Shown here piece by piece: positions 9,255 through 18,461 of a stretch of DNA of 64,000 nt (position 1 is its first letter; each line of letters begins with the position of its first letter). The notes below the pieces were generated by a model. That model did no database searches. It was given only the letters and a program-made list of their open reading frames with translations, and was not told the DNA's origin. The stretch covers positions 620,001-684,000 of the forward strand of contig JAHLLQ010000001.1 of NCBI GenBank assembly GCA_020444065.1, given 5' to 3'. Origin of the DNA: a bacterium (lineage in GTDB: Bacteria; Sumerlaeota; Sumerlaeia; SLMS01; JAHLLQ01). Position numbers and translations under genes: made by a program.

Positions 9255-9434
9255 GCGCACATTCCCCCAGGTGGACTCGCACCAAAGCAAATGTGGTCGA
9301 GGGCAACTACACCAGACCAGCTCTCAACCCAATCCTTTGATTCATCCGAGTCTCGGCTCGGCTCCCGAGTAAGTCAACCTGAAACGCGACAGGGGTTTGT
9401 GGCGCGGAAGTCACGCTCTTAGGCCCGCTTTCGG

Positions 9435-10937
9435 CTACCAGTAGGCGTGCCATGACCCCCAGGCATCGGCGGGCAGATCCGCCTGCAATTCAAGGACATA
9501 GGCGTCTTCGACCCCGGAACTTGTGGCGATTGGCGCAGAGGCCGAATTCCCGAAGAAGCAACTGCCGGAGTAGACGCCGCCGGCATAAATCCGTCCGGCC
9601 GGGCCCACCTCGACTGAGATGACCTCGTCCCGCGCTGCTCCGCCAATCAATTGAAAGGCATAAAACTCGCCTGTGTAGGGTGAGAATAGACCGATGTAGC
9701 CGTCGCGTCCACCGCGCCCCGTGATCAGACCGTTCAGCCCCGGCAAATCCCCGCCATTTCCGAAGAATCCGCCACCCAGGATTGCTCCATCTGAGTATTC
9801 AGCCATCTCGTAGAGTGTATCATCCGCAGTCCCCCCGAACCCTCCGACCCAGAATACGAGTCCCGTCGCGGGGTCCAGCGACGCGATGAAGCAGTCCAGG
9901 CCGCCGGCCGAAGTCAGCGTCTGCGTCCCCCCCATCGCCAGGTCGAACACAGCATCGTCGGAGTAGACTCCGCCCATCAGCAACGCGCCGGATTGGTGCT
10001 CCAGGACGTCGAATGCTTCATCTTGCCCCGGGCCACCAAATCCACGCGCCCAGATCAGGTTTCCATCGGCGTCCAACCTGCACGCCACGATGTCGCGATC
10101 GCCGGCGGCGCTGAATTCCGCATCCGGTGCGGTCCCGCCGGGAACGAGAGTCGTTTCCTCGAAGAACCCGCACAGCACTACGCTGTTGTCCGGCAGCAGA
10201 GTCGAGAATGTGTACGCATCGTCCTCGGTGCGCCCCAGGACCTTGCTCCAGACAATATCGCCGTTCGAATCGAAACGCACGACGGCCGTGTCGAATCGGA
10301 TGTCGTAGGATTCCAGCCGTGTCTCGTCCGGCTCGCCGATTTCCCAGGTAAGACTGATGCGGAACATCCCGGAGTACAATGTGCCGCCGTCCGGCATCGG
10401 CTGAAGGCTGTGCGCGTAGTCGGAAAGCTCTCCGAACGGCAGCTTGATCCAGCGCTGCTCGAGCGTGCTGCTTGTCAGCATCAGGTATGGATCGAACGAA
10501 GCCTCGAGGGACGCAGATGTGAATCCGTCCGTGCCGTCCGCGTCGAAATCGGTCAGCTCTTTGTAGGCGCCGCCGATCATCAGGTCGCCATTGTCGCGCG
10601 GAAGGAGAATGCTCAGGTACTGGTCGAGAATCCCACCGATCCGCAGGTGATCCGAGAACACCGACTTGTTCGGATCGAAGACGCCGACCAGCGCATCGTA
10701 GTCACCGTCGTGCCCGACGGAGATCGTCGTGGCACCGGCCGCGGGCAAAGTAACGGGTCCGCTGATCGTCCCACCGACATACAACTCGTCGGTCGTCGGC
10801 GAATAAGCCAGTTCGTTCACGATGTCTACGCTGGGCGAACCGAAGGCGACAACGCGGACGGGCTCCAGCGTCTGCCCGAAGGCGATACTTGCCGTCAAAA
10901 CTGCGATGAGTATGGCGACTTTCAACCGAACCAACAT
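9435..10937 (-). CDS. Secreted SBBP-type beta-propeller protein, function unknown
   Basis: This 500-aa protein has a clear signal peptide (MLVRLKVAILIAVLTASIAF, then GQT). The mature part is built from repeats of the pattern W-x-x-GFGG-x-x-D followed by GGxYSDDAVF-like strands, as in SBBP/beta-propeller proteins. Such proteins are exported and often bind other surface components; no catalytic motif is seen. The ATG at 10937 was chosen because AGGAG lies 7 bases upstream and the signal peptide starts there. The frame is open further upstream without sense. It ends with GSWHAYW and lacks a PEP-CTERM or type IX sorting tail. It stands alone, divergent from the CNNM gene. Confidence 0.75.
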   Translation of the reverse strand: MLVRLKVAILIAVLTASIAFGQTLEPVRVVAFGSPSVDIVNELAYSPTTDELYVGGTISGPVTLPAAGATTISVGHDGDYDALVGVFDPNKSVFSDHLRIGGILDQYLSILLPRDNGDLMIGGAYKELTDFDADGTDGFTSASLEASFDPYLMLTSSTLEQRWIKLPFGELSDYAHSLQPMPDGGTLYSGMFRISLTWEIGEPDETRLESYDIRFDTAVVRFDSNGDIVWSKVLGRTEDDAYTFSTLLPDNSVVLCGFFEETTLVPGGTAPDAEFSAAGDRDIVACRLDADGNLIWARGFGGPGQDEAFDVLEHQSGALLMGGVYSDDAVFDLAMGGTQTLTSAGGLDCFIASLDPATGLVFWVGGFGGTADDTLYEMAEYSDGAILGGGFFGNGGDLPGLNGLITGRGGRDGYIGLFSPYTGEFYAFQLIGGAARDEVISVEVGPAGRIYAGGVYSGSCFFGNSASAPIATSSGVEDAYVLELQADLPADAWGSWHAYW

Positions 10938-11076
10938 CGTCTTCTCCTGCCTTGTGTTCCCTAAGTTCTCTTGAAGAACGTAGAACGAGTAGACGGCCGT
11001 TGTCATTGCCTTTTCCTGTGAGCCGGGTGTCTGCACTGGTCTTGACGCACTCCCGGACGACCCTTCTGATCCTCGC

Positions 11077-12141
11077 ATGCTCGGGATTCTTCTCGCCGTT
11101 GGGTTTGTGACGATTGTCAGCTTCCTCTGTTCGCTGTGGGAGGCGGCTCTGTATTCGATCCCGCAAAGCCGAATCGAGGCACTGCGCGAGGCAGGCTCCA
11201 GTGGAGCAAGGCGCCTGGCGCGGCTGCGCGAGAATATCGATGAACCGATCGCCGCCATTCTCACGCTGAACACTTTGGCGCACACCATTGGCGCCACGGT
11301 AGCTGGTGCGCTGGTCGAAGGGCGCTTCGGCGCTCAGTATCCGTTCGCACTGACGCTCTTCTCGATTTCATTCTCGATCCATATCCTGATCGTGACGGAG
11401 ATCATCCCGAAGACCCTTGGTGTTGTAATGGCGGAGAAACTGGCGCCGCTCTTTGCATTTCCAATTCAGATCACGATCTGGATGCTCTGGCCGCTCGTGA
11501 AGACCAGCCAGGGACTTACGAAAATCCTCACCGCCCGCTTCGGCGACAAGGAATCCGGCCCGACGCGCGCCGATCTGCATGCCATGGCGCGACTGGCCGC
11601 AGAGGCCGGGCACCTACGCAAAGACGAACTGATCTGGAGTCAGAACGCGCTTCTGCTGCATTCCGTCACCGCACACGATCTGATGACGCCGCGGATCGTC
11701 GTCGAGAGCTTCGATGCCGCGACGACATTGGGAGAGGTCGCTCGCAATCGAACCAATTGGACGAAGAGCCGCGTCCCTATCTGGCAGGACAGCCCCGAAA
11801 ACATTGTCGGGATTGTGCGCCGGCGCGATGTCTTCGATGAGATCATCGAGCATCAGGATTCGGATTGGGAACAACGCACGCTTGCGGAATTCAAACGCGA
11901 CGTCACGATGATCCCCGAGAATATCGATGTCTACGAAGTCCTCCGGCGATTCCTTGAAACGCACAATCATCTCTTCATCGTCATCGATGAATTCGGTGGC
12001 ATGGAGGGGCTGATTACATTGGAGGACGTCTTGGAGTTCTTCCTGGGCGCTGAAATCATGGACGCCTACGATCAGCACGAAGACTTGCAGGTTTACGCAA
12101 AGGAACTTGCAAAGAAGCGGCAGGAAGGGCGACGGAAGTAG
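11077..12141 (+). CDS. CNNM/HlyC-CorC family membrane protein with CBS pair
   Basis: This 354-aa protein begins with a DUF21/CNNM transmembrane domain (residues about 1-165) containing TEIIPKT, a conserved family signature. A CBS-domain pair follows (about 190-320), including VTAHDLMTPR and FIVIDEFGGMEGLITLEDVLE. The CorC_HlyC C-terminal domain found in many relatives is absent; the protein ends in a short basic tail. Family members act in divalent-cation (Mg2+/Co2+) transport or tolerance at the inner membrane; the ion here is not known. No strong ribosome site precedes the first ATG. Confidence 0.88.
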   Translation: MLGILLAVGFVTIVSFLCSLWEAALYSIPQSRIEALREAGSSGARRLARLRENIDEPIAAILTLNTLAHTIGATVAGALVEGRFGAQYPFALTLFSISFSIHILIVTEIIPKTLGVVMAEKLAPLFAFPIQITIWMLWPLVKTSQGLTKILTARFGDKESGPTRADLHAMARLAAEAGHLRKDELIWSQNALLLHSVTAHDLMTPRIVVESFDAATTLGEVARNRTNWTKSRVPIWQDSPENIVGIVRRRDVFDEIIEHQDSDWEQRTLAEFKRDVTMIPENIDVYEVLRRFLETHNHLFIVIDEFGGMEGLITLEDVLEFFLGAEIMDAYDQHEDLQVYAKELAKKRQEGRRK

Positions 12142-12314
12142 GAAGAGCCAGAGCACATCCAACGCGAAAACGGCAAGTATCCGGACCTTGCTTTTCCCAA
12201 GGAACCGAGGAGTTCTGGGAATCTCTCCGCACAATTGGTTGCGCCTGTCATCGATCAATGGTATCTCCGTATCCATCTATCGAGTGATATTTCGCTCGTG
12301 GAGGGAGAGTTTTG

Positions 12315-14252
12315 ATGCGCGTCTATGCCTATTTGCCAATTGTAGGATTCTTGTGCCTGGCGGCAGCACTGAGTGCCGATCCCGGAACAGCTTTTACTTA
12401 CCAGGGCCGCCTCATCGACAATGCCACGCCCGTCGACGGCACCGTCAGCCTGAAGTTCTCACTGTACGACCAAGACACGACCGGTACGCTAGTGGCCGGG
12501 CCATTAACTCGGGAAAACACCCACTCCGCCGATGGGATGATTGTCCAGGAGTTGGACTTCGGTTCGGTATTCGATGGCACAGCTCTGTGGCTGGAGATCG
12601 AAGTCGACAGCGATGGAGGGACCGACGCGTTCGAAACGCTATCGCCGCGTGTACAGCTTCTTCCCGTGCCATATGCCGCGGCTGCTTCAACAGCCCTCGA
12701 TGACTTGGATCGGGATCCGAGCAACGAACTCCAGACTCTCGCGGATGTTCTCGCCGAGGGCTCCGACGCGAACGGTCAGAGTGCACTTGGCTTTGAGAGA
12801 GTTGCGATCGCCGGCCCAAGCCTGTCTGGCGATTTCGATTCCAGCCAGGCCAACACTGGCCTGCAAGTTGGCGTCGACTCCGGCCTGAATAGCACCACGA
12901 ACCCAGAAGCGAGTTATGGAAACATCGCGATCGGGAACTACCAGGTCTTCACCAGCCCGGACGAGACTGGCAATAATGCATCGGCAACCCAGGCGCTTGT
13001 CGTGCAGGCTCAAGACAATCCCGACATCGAAGGCAGTTACCAACTCTTCAGCGTGCAGAGCAGAATGGATGCAAATCGGTTCTCTGTAGTGCATGGGGAG
13101 GATGGATACGGCAGCCAGTTCTACGACAGCCTTGCTGTCGGAGCAGAAGGAAACACGCAACTGTCAAGCATCGATCCAACGTCTGGACTCGACTTCGGGA
13201 GAGACGTCGAGGCAGACCTGTGGGTCGCCGACGACATCGAAGCAGGAGGAACGGTGACGGCAGACGCCTTTGTCGGCGATGGAACTGGTCTGAGTGGTAT
13301 CAGCGTCGATGACGCCGATGCGGATCCGGACAATGAGTGGGATTACACGCTCCCATTCGCCTGCCGTCTCGAAGCGTCCGTGGAGAGCATTCAAACTGGA
13401 TTGGACTCTACTTATACAAACGCCTGGCAGAGCTTCACAGCCCCACGGGGCGGCAGCATCGCTGCTCTGCAGGCACGGGTCAGCTCTCCGAATGAGACTG
13501 CGTCTTTCACCTTCCGCATCTATGAAGGCGAGGGGACGAATGGCAACCTCCTCGACACTTCGACCTACACTGGTCCAACTGATGCCGATGTTTGGTTATC
13601 CGTTCCACTCACCCGTCCCGTTCCGGTCACCGAGGGGGGCATCTACACACTCCGCACGACGGCGGACTCACTTCTGAAGTGGCGAATGAACATCACAAAC
13701 CCTTATCCCGATGGACGGGCTGACAGAGGACCATCGACTGACTATCTTTTCCGTCTCTACATGTCTCCGCCCGAGCCTGTCGCGTATTTGCAGCCCGGCG
13801 CCGAGGCTGTCGGTCTCTTCCGTCTGGAAACTAACCGCCCCCTGCAGGTCGGCGACGATTCCACCAACGGCAATGGTGCCTATTTGACCGCGGGCGGGAC
13901 GTGGACGAACGCCTCCAGCCGGTCACTGAAAGAAGGTTTCGTGGCCATTGACCCGGTGGACGTGCTTGAGCGCCTCGTCTCCCTTCCCGTCACCCGATGG
14001 GAATACACCGGCAGCAACGATGGCGAGCATCTGGGTCCTGTTGCCGAGGATTTCTACGCCGCCTTCGGCCTTGGCGATACCGACAAGGCGATCTCCACCA
14101 CCGACGCAGACGGGGTCGCCTTTGCCGCCATCAAGGGGGTGAATGCGAAATTGGAAGCGGAAAACGAAGCGCTGCGCAGCCGGGTTTCAGATCTGGAGAG
14201 TCGACTCGAAGAACTGGAAGCACGAATCAATCAAGATGCTGCGGAGCCGTAA
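12315..14252 (+). CDS. Secreted protein with C-terminal S74-type intramolecular chaperone domain
   Basis: This 645-aa protein has a signal peptide (residues 1-21, ending ALSADPG). A beta-rich N-terminal domain starts with the FTYQGRLID motif common in secreted proteins of Planctomycetes-like bacteria. Repeated Asp-rich segments DDLDRDPSNELQ and DDADADPDNEWD separate the modules. The C-terminus (about 535-645) has SSRSLKEGF, then LGPVAEDFY, then a coiled coil (LEAENEALRSRVSDLESRL). That is the pattern of the endosialidase/tail-fibre S74 chaperone domain, which trimerises beta-helical fibres and is then cleaved. The ATG at 12315 follows GGGAGAG. It is not prophage-associated here. Confidence 0.8.
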   Translation: MRVYAYLPIVGFLCLAAALSADPGTAFTYQGRLIDNATPVDGTVSLKFSLYDQDTTGTLVAGPLTRENTHSADGMIVQELDFGSVFDGTALWLEIEVDSDGGTDAFETLSPRVQLLPVPYAAAASTALDDLDRDPSNELQTLADVLAEGSDANGQSALGFERVAIAGPSLSGDFDSSQANTGLQVGVDSGLNSTTNPEASYGNIAIGNYQVFTSPDETGNNASATQALVVQAQDNPDIEGSYQLFSVQSRMDANRFSVVHGEDGYGSQFYDSLAVGAEGNTQLSSIDPTSGLDFGRDVEADLWVADDIEAGGTVTADAFVGDGTGLSGISVDDADADPDNEWDYTLPFACRLEASVESIQTGLDSTYTNAWQSFTAPRGGSIAALQARVSSPNETASFTFRIYEGEGTNGNLLDTSTYTGPTDADVWLSVPLTRPVPVTEGGIYTLRTTADSLLKWRMNITNPYPDGRADRGPSTDYLFRLYMSPPEPVAYLQPGAEAVGLFRLETNRPLQVGDDSTNGNGAYLTAGGTWTNASSRSLKEGFVAIDPVDVLERLVSLPVTRWEYTGSNDGEHLGPVAEDFYAAFGLGDTDKAISTTDADGVAFAAIKGVNAKLEAENEALRSRVSDLESRLEELEARINQDAAEP

Positions 14253-14378
14253 TCTCAGCGCTCTGTGCCCCCATTTCTGAAGACTACCGGCTGAGAACCG
14301 GAGGAACAAAGTCGAGCGCGCTTCGATAACGCCAGCGCCAGTGGCGCGGATTCTCGCAGAAGGAATCGGGACAGTACA

Positions 14379-15554
14379 TTATTCGTCAACGGCCGCTTCA
14401 CTCAGCCGAGAGATTGTTGCTCCTTCGGTCAATGCCTGCAATTGCGGGCGCGAAGGCCCTGGGACTAGACGCGGGTCTGCCGCTGTCTCTTCCGCGCATT
14501 TGAATCCATCGACATGCGACGTCACGGCCACGGAGACTTCTTCCGGGACGTCCAGTCCGTACTGCGCGCAAAACCGGCGGAAGACCATGCCGTTGACATC
14601 GGGATCGTATGGCACAAAGGCGTCAGCCACATCCCCCTCGATCGGCGCGTTGATGTCGAGCATCAGCAACGGCTCGTCGCACTCGAAGCTGAGATCCGCG
14701 AACACGACGTGCTTGACCTTCTGATTGACCACGGTGCCATACCACGCTTCGCGATTCGCGATGTCGTACACGATGCTCCACTTCGTGTGCGACGCGGCGA
14801 CTGGACCCGTCAGTGTTCCGAACGCGTAGTCGACGGCGCTGATTTCGCCGGATGGATCGAAGGCCTTCGCGCGTGCGTCGCATGCGGCAAAGCGCTCAGC
14901 CGACTGACCGGGGTTCGACCACCACCAGCGTGCTCCGCCACGTTCCAGAGCCTCCTGAGCGCGACCGTATGGCATATTGGACATTGCGGCCGTCGGCAAA
15001 TCGGCTCCAGTGCGCGCCTCGCATTGGCCGTCAAACCACTCGATCGCCGCACTGTTTCCGTTCGCATCGGTGAACAGGAAGTGCAACGGCGGCGCATCGT
15101 CCTGAATGCGCACGACGCGTTCCATCGCGATGACTTCCTCGACGGTCGCGCAATTATCGAGCATGAACTGCTCCCACGGCCCGATCGGCAACGGAGGCCG
15201 CGCGTCCGGCTCGGGAAACTCGGATGCAAGCAACTCCATCGACGAAACTGCGAGACCCGCTTCATTCATTCCCGACACCGCGAACTCGCGCCCTGCCAGG
15301 CTGAAGGTCACGCTGCCGTATTGGGAGACCCACTCGATCGTTTCGCCCGTCGTGCTCGGCCCGAAACCCGACTTGGCCACACCGCGCCGATTCACAAACA
15401 CCAGCCCGTCGCCCGGAATGAACAAATCAATGTTCGCCCCAACGATCGGTCCATCGGGAGTGTCCATGCGAAACGTTGTGCAGGCAGGCGCAGGTGCGGC
15501 GCTTGCAACAACGAGAAATGCAGATCCAAGGACAACGCGACGAAGAAAGCCCAT
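14379..15554 (-). CDS. Secreted linear-amide C-N hydrolase, choloylglycine hydrolase (Ntn) family
   Basis: This 391-aa protein has a signal peptide ending APA, followed at once by CTTFRM. In this N-terminal nucleophile family the catalytic Cys becomes the first residue after processing, so signal cleavage would itself free the nucleophile. Further family motifs are GANIDL near residue 40, GMNEAGLAVS, the MSNMPYG region and a late NREAWYG strand. Relatives hydrolyse bile salts, penicillin V or acyl-homoserine lactones; the substrate is not predictable here. The start at 15554 is backed by GGAGGGG just upstream. It is divergent from the KAP cassette. Confidence 0.85.
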   Translation of the reverse strand: MGFLRRVVLGSAFLVVASAAPAPACTTFRMDTPDGPIVGANIDLFIPGDGLVFVNRRGVAKSGFGPSTTGETIEWVSQYGSVTFSLAGREFAVSGMNEAGLAVSSMELLASEFPEPDARPPLPIGPWEQFMLDNCATVEEVIAMERVVRIQDDAPPLHFLFTDANGNSAAIEWFDGQCEARTGADLPTAAMSNMPYGRAQEALERGGARWWWSNPGQSAERFAACDARAKAFDPSGEISAVDYAFGTLTGPVAASHTKWSIVYDIANREAWYGTVVNQKVKHVVFADLSFECDEPLLMLDINAPIEGDVADAFVPYDPDVNGMVFRRFCAQYGLDVPEEVSVAVTSHVDGFKCAEETAADPRLVPGPSRPQLQALTEGATISRLSEAAVDE

Positions 15555-15754
15555 GCCACCCCTCCGGCGAGTGAGAGTTATCGTTAGCTTGGAATCCCTC
15601 GCTCGGAAGTGCAAGGGGGTTTTGTCGTAGTCAATAGGGATGGATCTCCTGCCAAATCCTACGGGAGAGAGGCCGTTCAGATTGACTGCACTTCCCACTC
15701 AATATTACTTACGTGAATGGAATCCAACCTGCACGTGAACATCATAGAAAGCTG

Positions 15755-17575
15755 ATGCCAATGCTAAAGGAAGAAGTACCTATTCGCGGAAAGGCCGAGG
15801 ATCTTCTTGGCAGATACCATTTCGCAGAAGGCTTGGCGTCGGCGCTATCTGGATGGTCCGGCGATGAGAGCATCGTGGTCGGGCTCTGCGGGGAGTGGGG
15901 CTCGGGCAAGACATCCATCATCAATCTCGTGCTTGAGGAACTAGATGGACTTCCCGAAGAGGACGAATCAAGCCCGACTGTGATCAACTTCAACCCTTGG
16001 ACAATCTCTGGAGAGGGAGATATCACTGAGAGGTTCTTCACTGAACTCTCCGAGCAACTGCGCCTGAAGGATGAATCGGAAGAGGCCGCGAAACTCGCTG
16101 CTATGCTCCTGGAGTGGGGCGAAATCCTGAGATTTGTTCCAGCGGCGAAGCTCTCCCCAGAGGATATCAGGCGGATACTCTTTGTGATCGCCACTGTCGC
16201 TGGTTTCAGTAGCCTGAGTGCAGTCCAATTGCTCAGCAGCATCAACTGGCTAGTCATCCTATCTATGATTACCACAGTGGTACTCTTCTCACTGGGTTGC
16301 ATCAAGAACATTTCTCTGTGGCTCGCTGAGTACTTCGAACGACAATCATCCAGAGGTCAGAAGTCGATTCACGAATGGAAGTTGCAACTCAAGGGAGAAA
16401 TCAGCAAGAGGAGCAGGAATATCCTCGTTGTGATGGATGATGTTGATCGCCTGATGCCCGACGAGGTCAGAGAAGTGTTCAAGCTCGTTCGGATCAATGC
16501 CGATTTCCCCAGAATGGTGTATCTGCTGGCATACGATCGCGTCGTCATCGAAGAGAGTTTGACTTCTCAACTTGGGATATGCGGAAGGAGTTTCTTGGAG
16601 AAGATCGTGCAGCAATCCTTCAATCTACCTGCCATACCTGCTGATTCCCTTTACTCCCTATTAACAACTGAGCTCGATCGTATCATCGGGTCCCTTCCCG
16701 AAAGGGCATGGGGCTTCTTCTCTCCGCAAGATTCTCGGTGGGGGAATGTGTACCATTCCGGTTTCAGGGAACTCTTTGGGAATCTGCGCGATGTCAAACG
16801 ATTTACTGGCAGTCTTGAATTCAATCTCGCGCAATTCCACGAGAGGCCCGTCTTGGAGGTTAACCCAATTGATTTCATTGCCCTGGAGGGCATCAGGGTA
16901 TTCGAACCTGATGTGTACTCCTTCATGAGAAATCACTCGGAGCTTTTTACCGTGGGCCTTGACGAGGCTGAATCGGAGGCAAAGTCCCGGAAAGCACTTG
17001 CGGAATACCTCAAGAGTCTTGAAGGCCAGAGTTCGAAACGCATTCTCCAATTGCTGGGCGAACTGTTTCCAAAAGTCAGAGACATTGATCGAAAGCAGGT
17101 GGGTCATTATTCTGACAGCAATGCGAAGCACTGGCGAAGTACGCTGATGTTATGTTCACCAGAATTATACAAGACTTACTTCGCGCTTGCTCCAGGTGGC
17201 TCCAGCAGTTCGATTTGTCAGTGGGAGATCGATGCCATTCGATCTTCTCTGGGTTCTTTTAGCTCCTGCCTAAAGGAACTGCGAAGGTGGATTCTTTCGG
17301 GGAGATTGCGCCCTCTTTTGTCGAAACTTGAGGATTACACATCGCCAGGCGAGATAGGTGAGGATGAAGGACGTAACCTCCTGCACGCCTTGTACGATTC
17401 ATTCCATCTTCTGCCCAATGACGACGGAGCCTTTGCGCAAGTAAGTACTCGCCTACTAATATCGCGTCTGACAACAAAGCTTCTCCGCAATCATGAACCC
17501 ACATCTGTCGTTGAGTTCATTCGCCGAATGATCGAAGAATCCACACAGTTGATAGGCCCCTTACAGGAAGTGTGA
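15755..17575 (+). CDS. KAP family P-loop NTPase (membrane-anchored)
   Basis: This is a protein of about 606 aa. Walker A is GEWGSGKTS at residues 46-54, and Walker B is VVMDDVDRL near 225-233. Two predicted TM helices (about 140-190) are inserted between them, the hallmark of KAP NTPases, which include the phage-exclusion protein PifA. The C-terminal 250 residues match nothing I recognise. The start is uncertain: GTG 15713, ATG 15755 and ATG 15761 are in frame and none has a strong ribosome site. The next gene begins one base after the stop, with AGGAAG inside this gene, so they form a coupled pair. Base composition is clearly lower in GC than in neighbouring genes, suggesting transfer. A defence or membrane-stress role is inference. 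Confidence 0.85.
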   Translation: MPMLKEEVPIRGKAEDLLGRYHFAEGLASALSGWSGDESIVVGLCGEWGSGKTSIINLVLEELDGLPEEDESSPTVINFNPWTISGEGDITERFFTELSEQLRLKDESEEAAKLAAMLLEWGEILRFVPAAKLSPEDIRRILFVIATVAGFSSLSAVQLLSSINWLVILSMITTVVLFSLGCIKNISLWLAEYFERQSSRGQKSIHEWKLQLKGEISKRSRNILVVMDDVDRLMPDEVREVFKLVRINADFPRMVYLLAYDRVVIEESLTSQLGICGRSFLEKIVQQSFNLPAIPADSLYSLLTTELDRIIGSLPERAWGFFSPQDSRWGNVYHSGFRELFGNLRDVKRFTGSLEFNLAQFHERPVLEVNPIDFIALEGIRVFEPDVYSFMRNHSELFTVGLDEAESEAKSRKALAEYLKSLEGQSSKRILQLLGELFPKVRDIDRKQVGHYSDSNAKHWRSTLMLCSPELYKTYFALAPGGSSSSICQWEIDAIRSSLGSFSSCLKELRRWILSGRLRPLLSKLEDYTSPGEIGEDEGRNLLHALYDSFHLLPNDDGAFAQVSTRLLISRLTTKLLRNHEPTSVVEFIRRMIEESTQLIGPLQEV

Positions 17576-18028
17576 ATGGCAACACCAAGAGAGGGGGAGC
17601 AGCACTCTGAACATGATTTGATATTGCCCAGCGAAAGCCTCCCGAATCTCCAGGCGAAGTGCGTTGCCCGTCTCCAAGGGATGACGCCGGAAGAGTTCCT
17701 AAATCAGTCAAATGCAGAATACCTCCTCTGGGCCTGGAGGGAATGGGATGCGAATCGAGGCTGGGAATCATTAGTGAGTCGAATTCTGGATCACGATAGC
17801 CTGCTTCCCCCGTTCCTGGCACTATTCGTTGCCACCAGCGAGATCTGGACTGCTGGAGACAGGGTCGCTACGAAGCACCAGAAATTCCGCCTCGATGAAT
17901 TGGGACAATTCTGCGATCCCCGGGAGGTCCAAGCTCGCGTCGACAGAATCGAACGCGAGAATCAAGACTTGTCAGATCCACACCGAAAGCTCATTGCCCT
18001 GTTCAAGAATTCGTACACAGCCTCCTAG
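17576..18028 (+). CDS. Unknown 150-aa partner of KAP NTPase
   Basis: The ATG directly abuts the TGA of the KAP gene, with AGGAAG as a ribosome site. The product is mostly helical and hydrophilic, with the N-terminal segment LPNLQAKCVARLQGMTPEEF, a Trp-rich stretch (LLWAWREWDANRGW) and a charged C-terminal helix (RVDRIERENQDLSDPHRK). No TM segment, signal peptide or catalytic motif is evident. I do not recognise the family. Tight coupling and the shared lower GC imply that it acts with the KAP NTPase, perhaps as a regulator, effector or adaptor. Confidence 0.7.
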   Translation: MATPREGEQHSEHDLILPSESLPNLQAKCVARLQGMTPEEFLNQSNAEYLLWAWREWDANRGWESLVSRILDHDSLLPPFLALFVATSEIWTAGDRVATKHQKFRLDELGQFCDPREVQARVDRIERENQDLSDPHRKLIALFKNSYTAS

Positions 18029-18215
18029 ATCTGCGCGTCTGATTCTCGGGCATCGGAAGTCGCTCAGTGAGAGCAAGATGAAGTATTTCCAATATCCTGG
18101 AAAAAAGCTGTTGACTTGTCGTGCACGGGCGGAACAGGAAGACTGTCATACTTGACGTGAGCGCACTTCTTTCGCCCTCCCGCGAGTTCATTTGCTTCAA
18201 CCAAGGTTGGTTTCG

Positions 18216-18347
18216 ATGAATAACTATACCAATCAAATCCCGTCCAACGGCCACATGGCCAAGGGTGGACTGCGCCCTGTCGCGAACGGCGACTTCGCAA
18301 TCTCCACCTCGGTTACGGCCGACTGGACCTTGGAGCGAACTCCGTAG
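18216..18347 (+). CDS. Small 43-aa peptide ORF upstream of ABC transporter
   Basis: This ORF is too short for most gene finders. It starts ATG-AAT-AAC with AAGG nine bases upstream and ends with TAG at 18345. The peptide begins MNNYTNQIPSNGHMAKGG and ends with a Thr/Ser-rich part (STSVTADWTLERTP). It has no Cys and no TM segment. A strong terminator begins 28 bases after the stop, and the transporter gene starts 50 bases beyond the T-tract. It could be a leader peptide in an attenuator, or an exported precursor peptide for the transporter. Coding status is unproven. Confidence 0.4.
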   Translation: MNNYTNQIPSNGHMAKGGLRPVANGDFAISTSVTADWTLERTP

Positions 18348-18375
18348 GAGACTGGATATCCACTGACATCCATCG

Positions 18376-18411
18376 CCTCCCGGGGTCCTCCACCTCGGGA
18401 GGTTTTCTTTT
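18376..18411 (+). terminator. Strong intrinsic terminator before the ABC transporter gene
   Basis: Arms CCTCCCGGGG (18376-18385) and CCTCGGGAGG (18393-18402) pair over 10 bp with one G-T wobble, with a 7-base loop, followed by TTTTCTTTT. This is a textbook rho-independent terminator on the + strand. It ends the transcript carrying the 43-codon ORF and, if leaky or controlled, would regulate the downstream transporter. Confidence 0.85.
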
Positions 18412-18461
18412 GCCTCCCTTTCACCCGCAACCTCGCCCGAAGTGAAAGTTGAGACAGGACA

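Larger units (their letters stand above)
18029..18461 (+). other. Leader region before the ABC transporter, with small ORF and terminator
   Basis: This 433-base region lies between the KAP cassette and the ABC transporter gene. Its left part (18029-18215) shows no gene. Its right part has a 43-codon ORF and a strong intrinsic terminator, both listed separately. A TTGACT at 18111 could be a -35 box, but no good -10 lies at the right spacing. The arrangement suggests either an independent small gene or transcription attenuation in front of the transporter. Confidence 0.5.
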
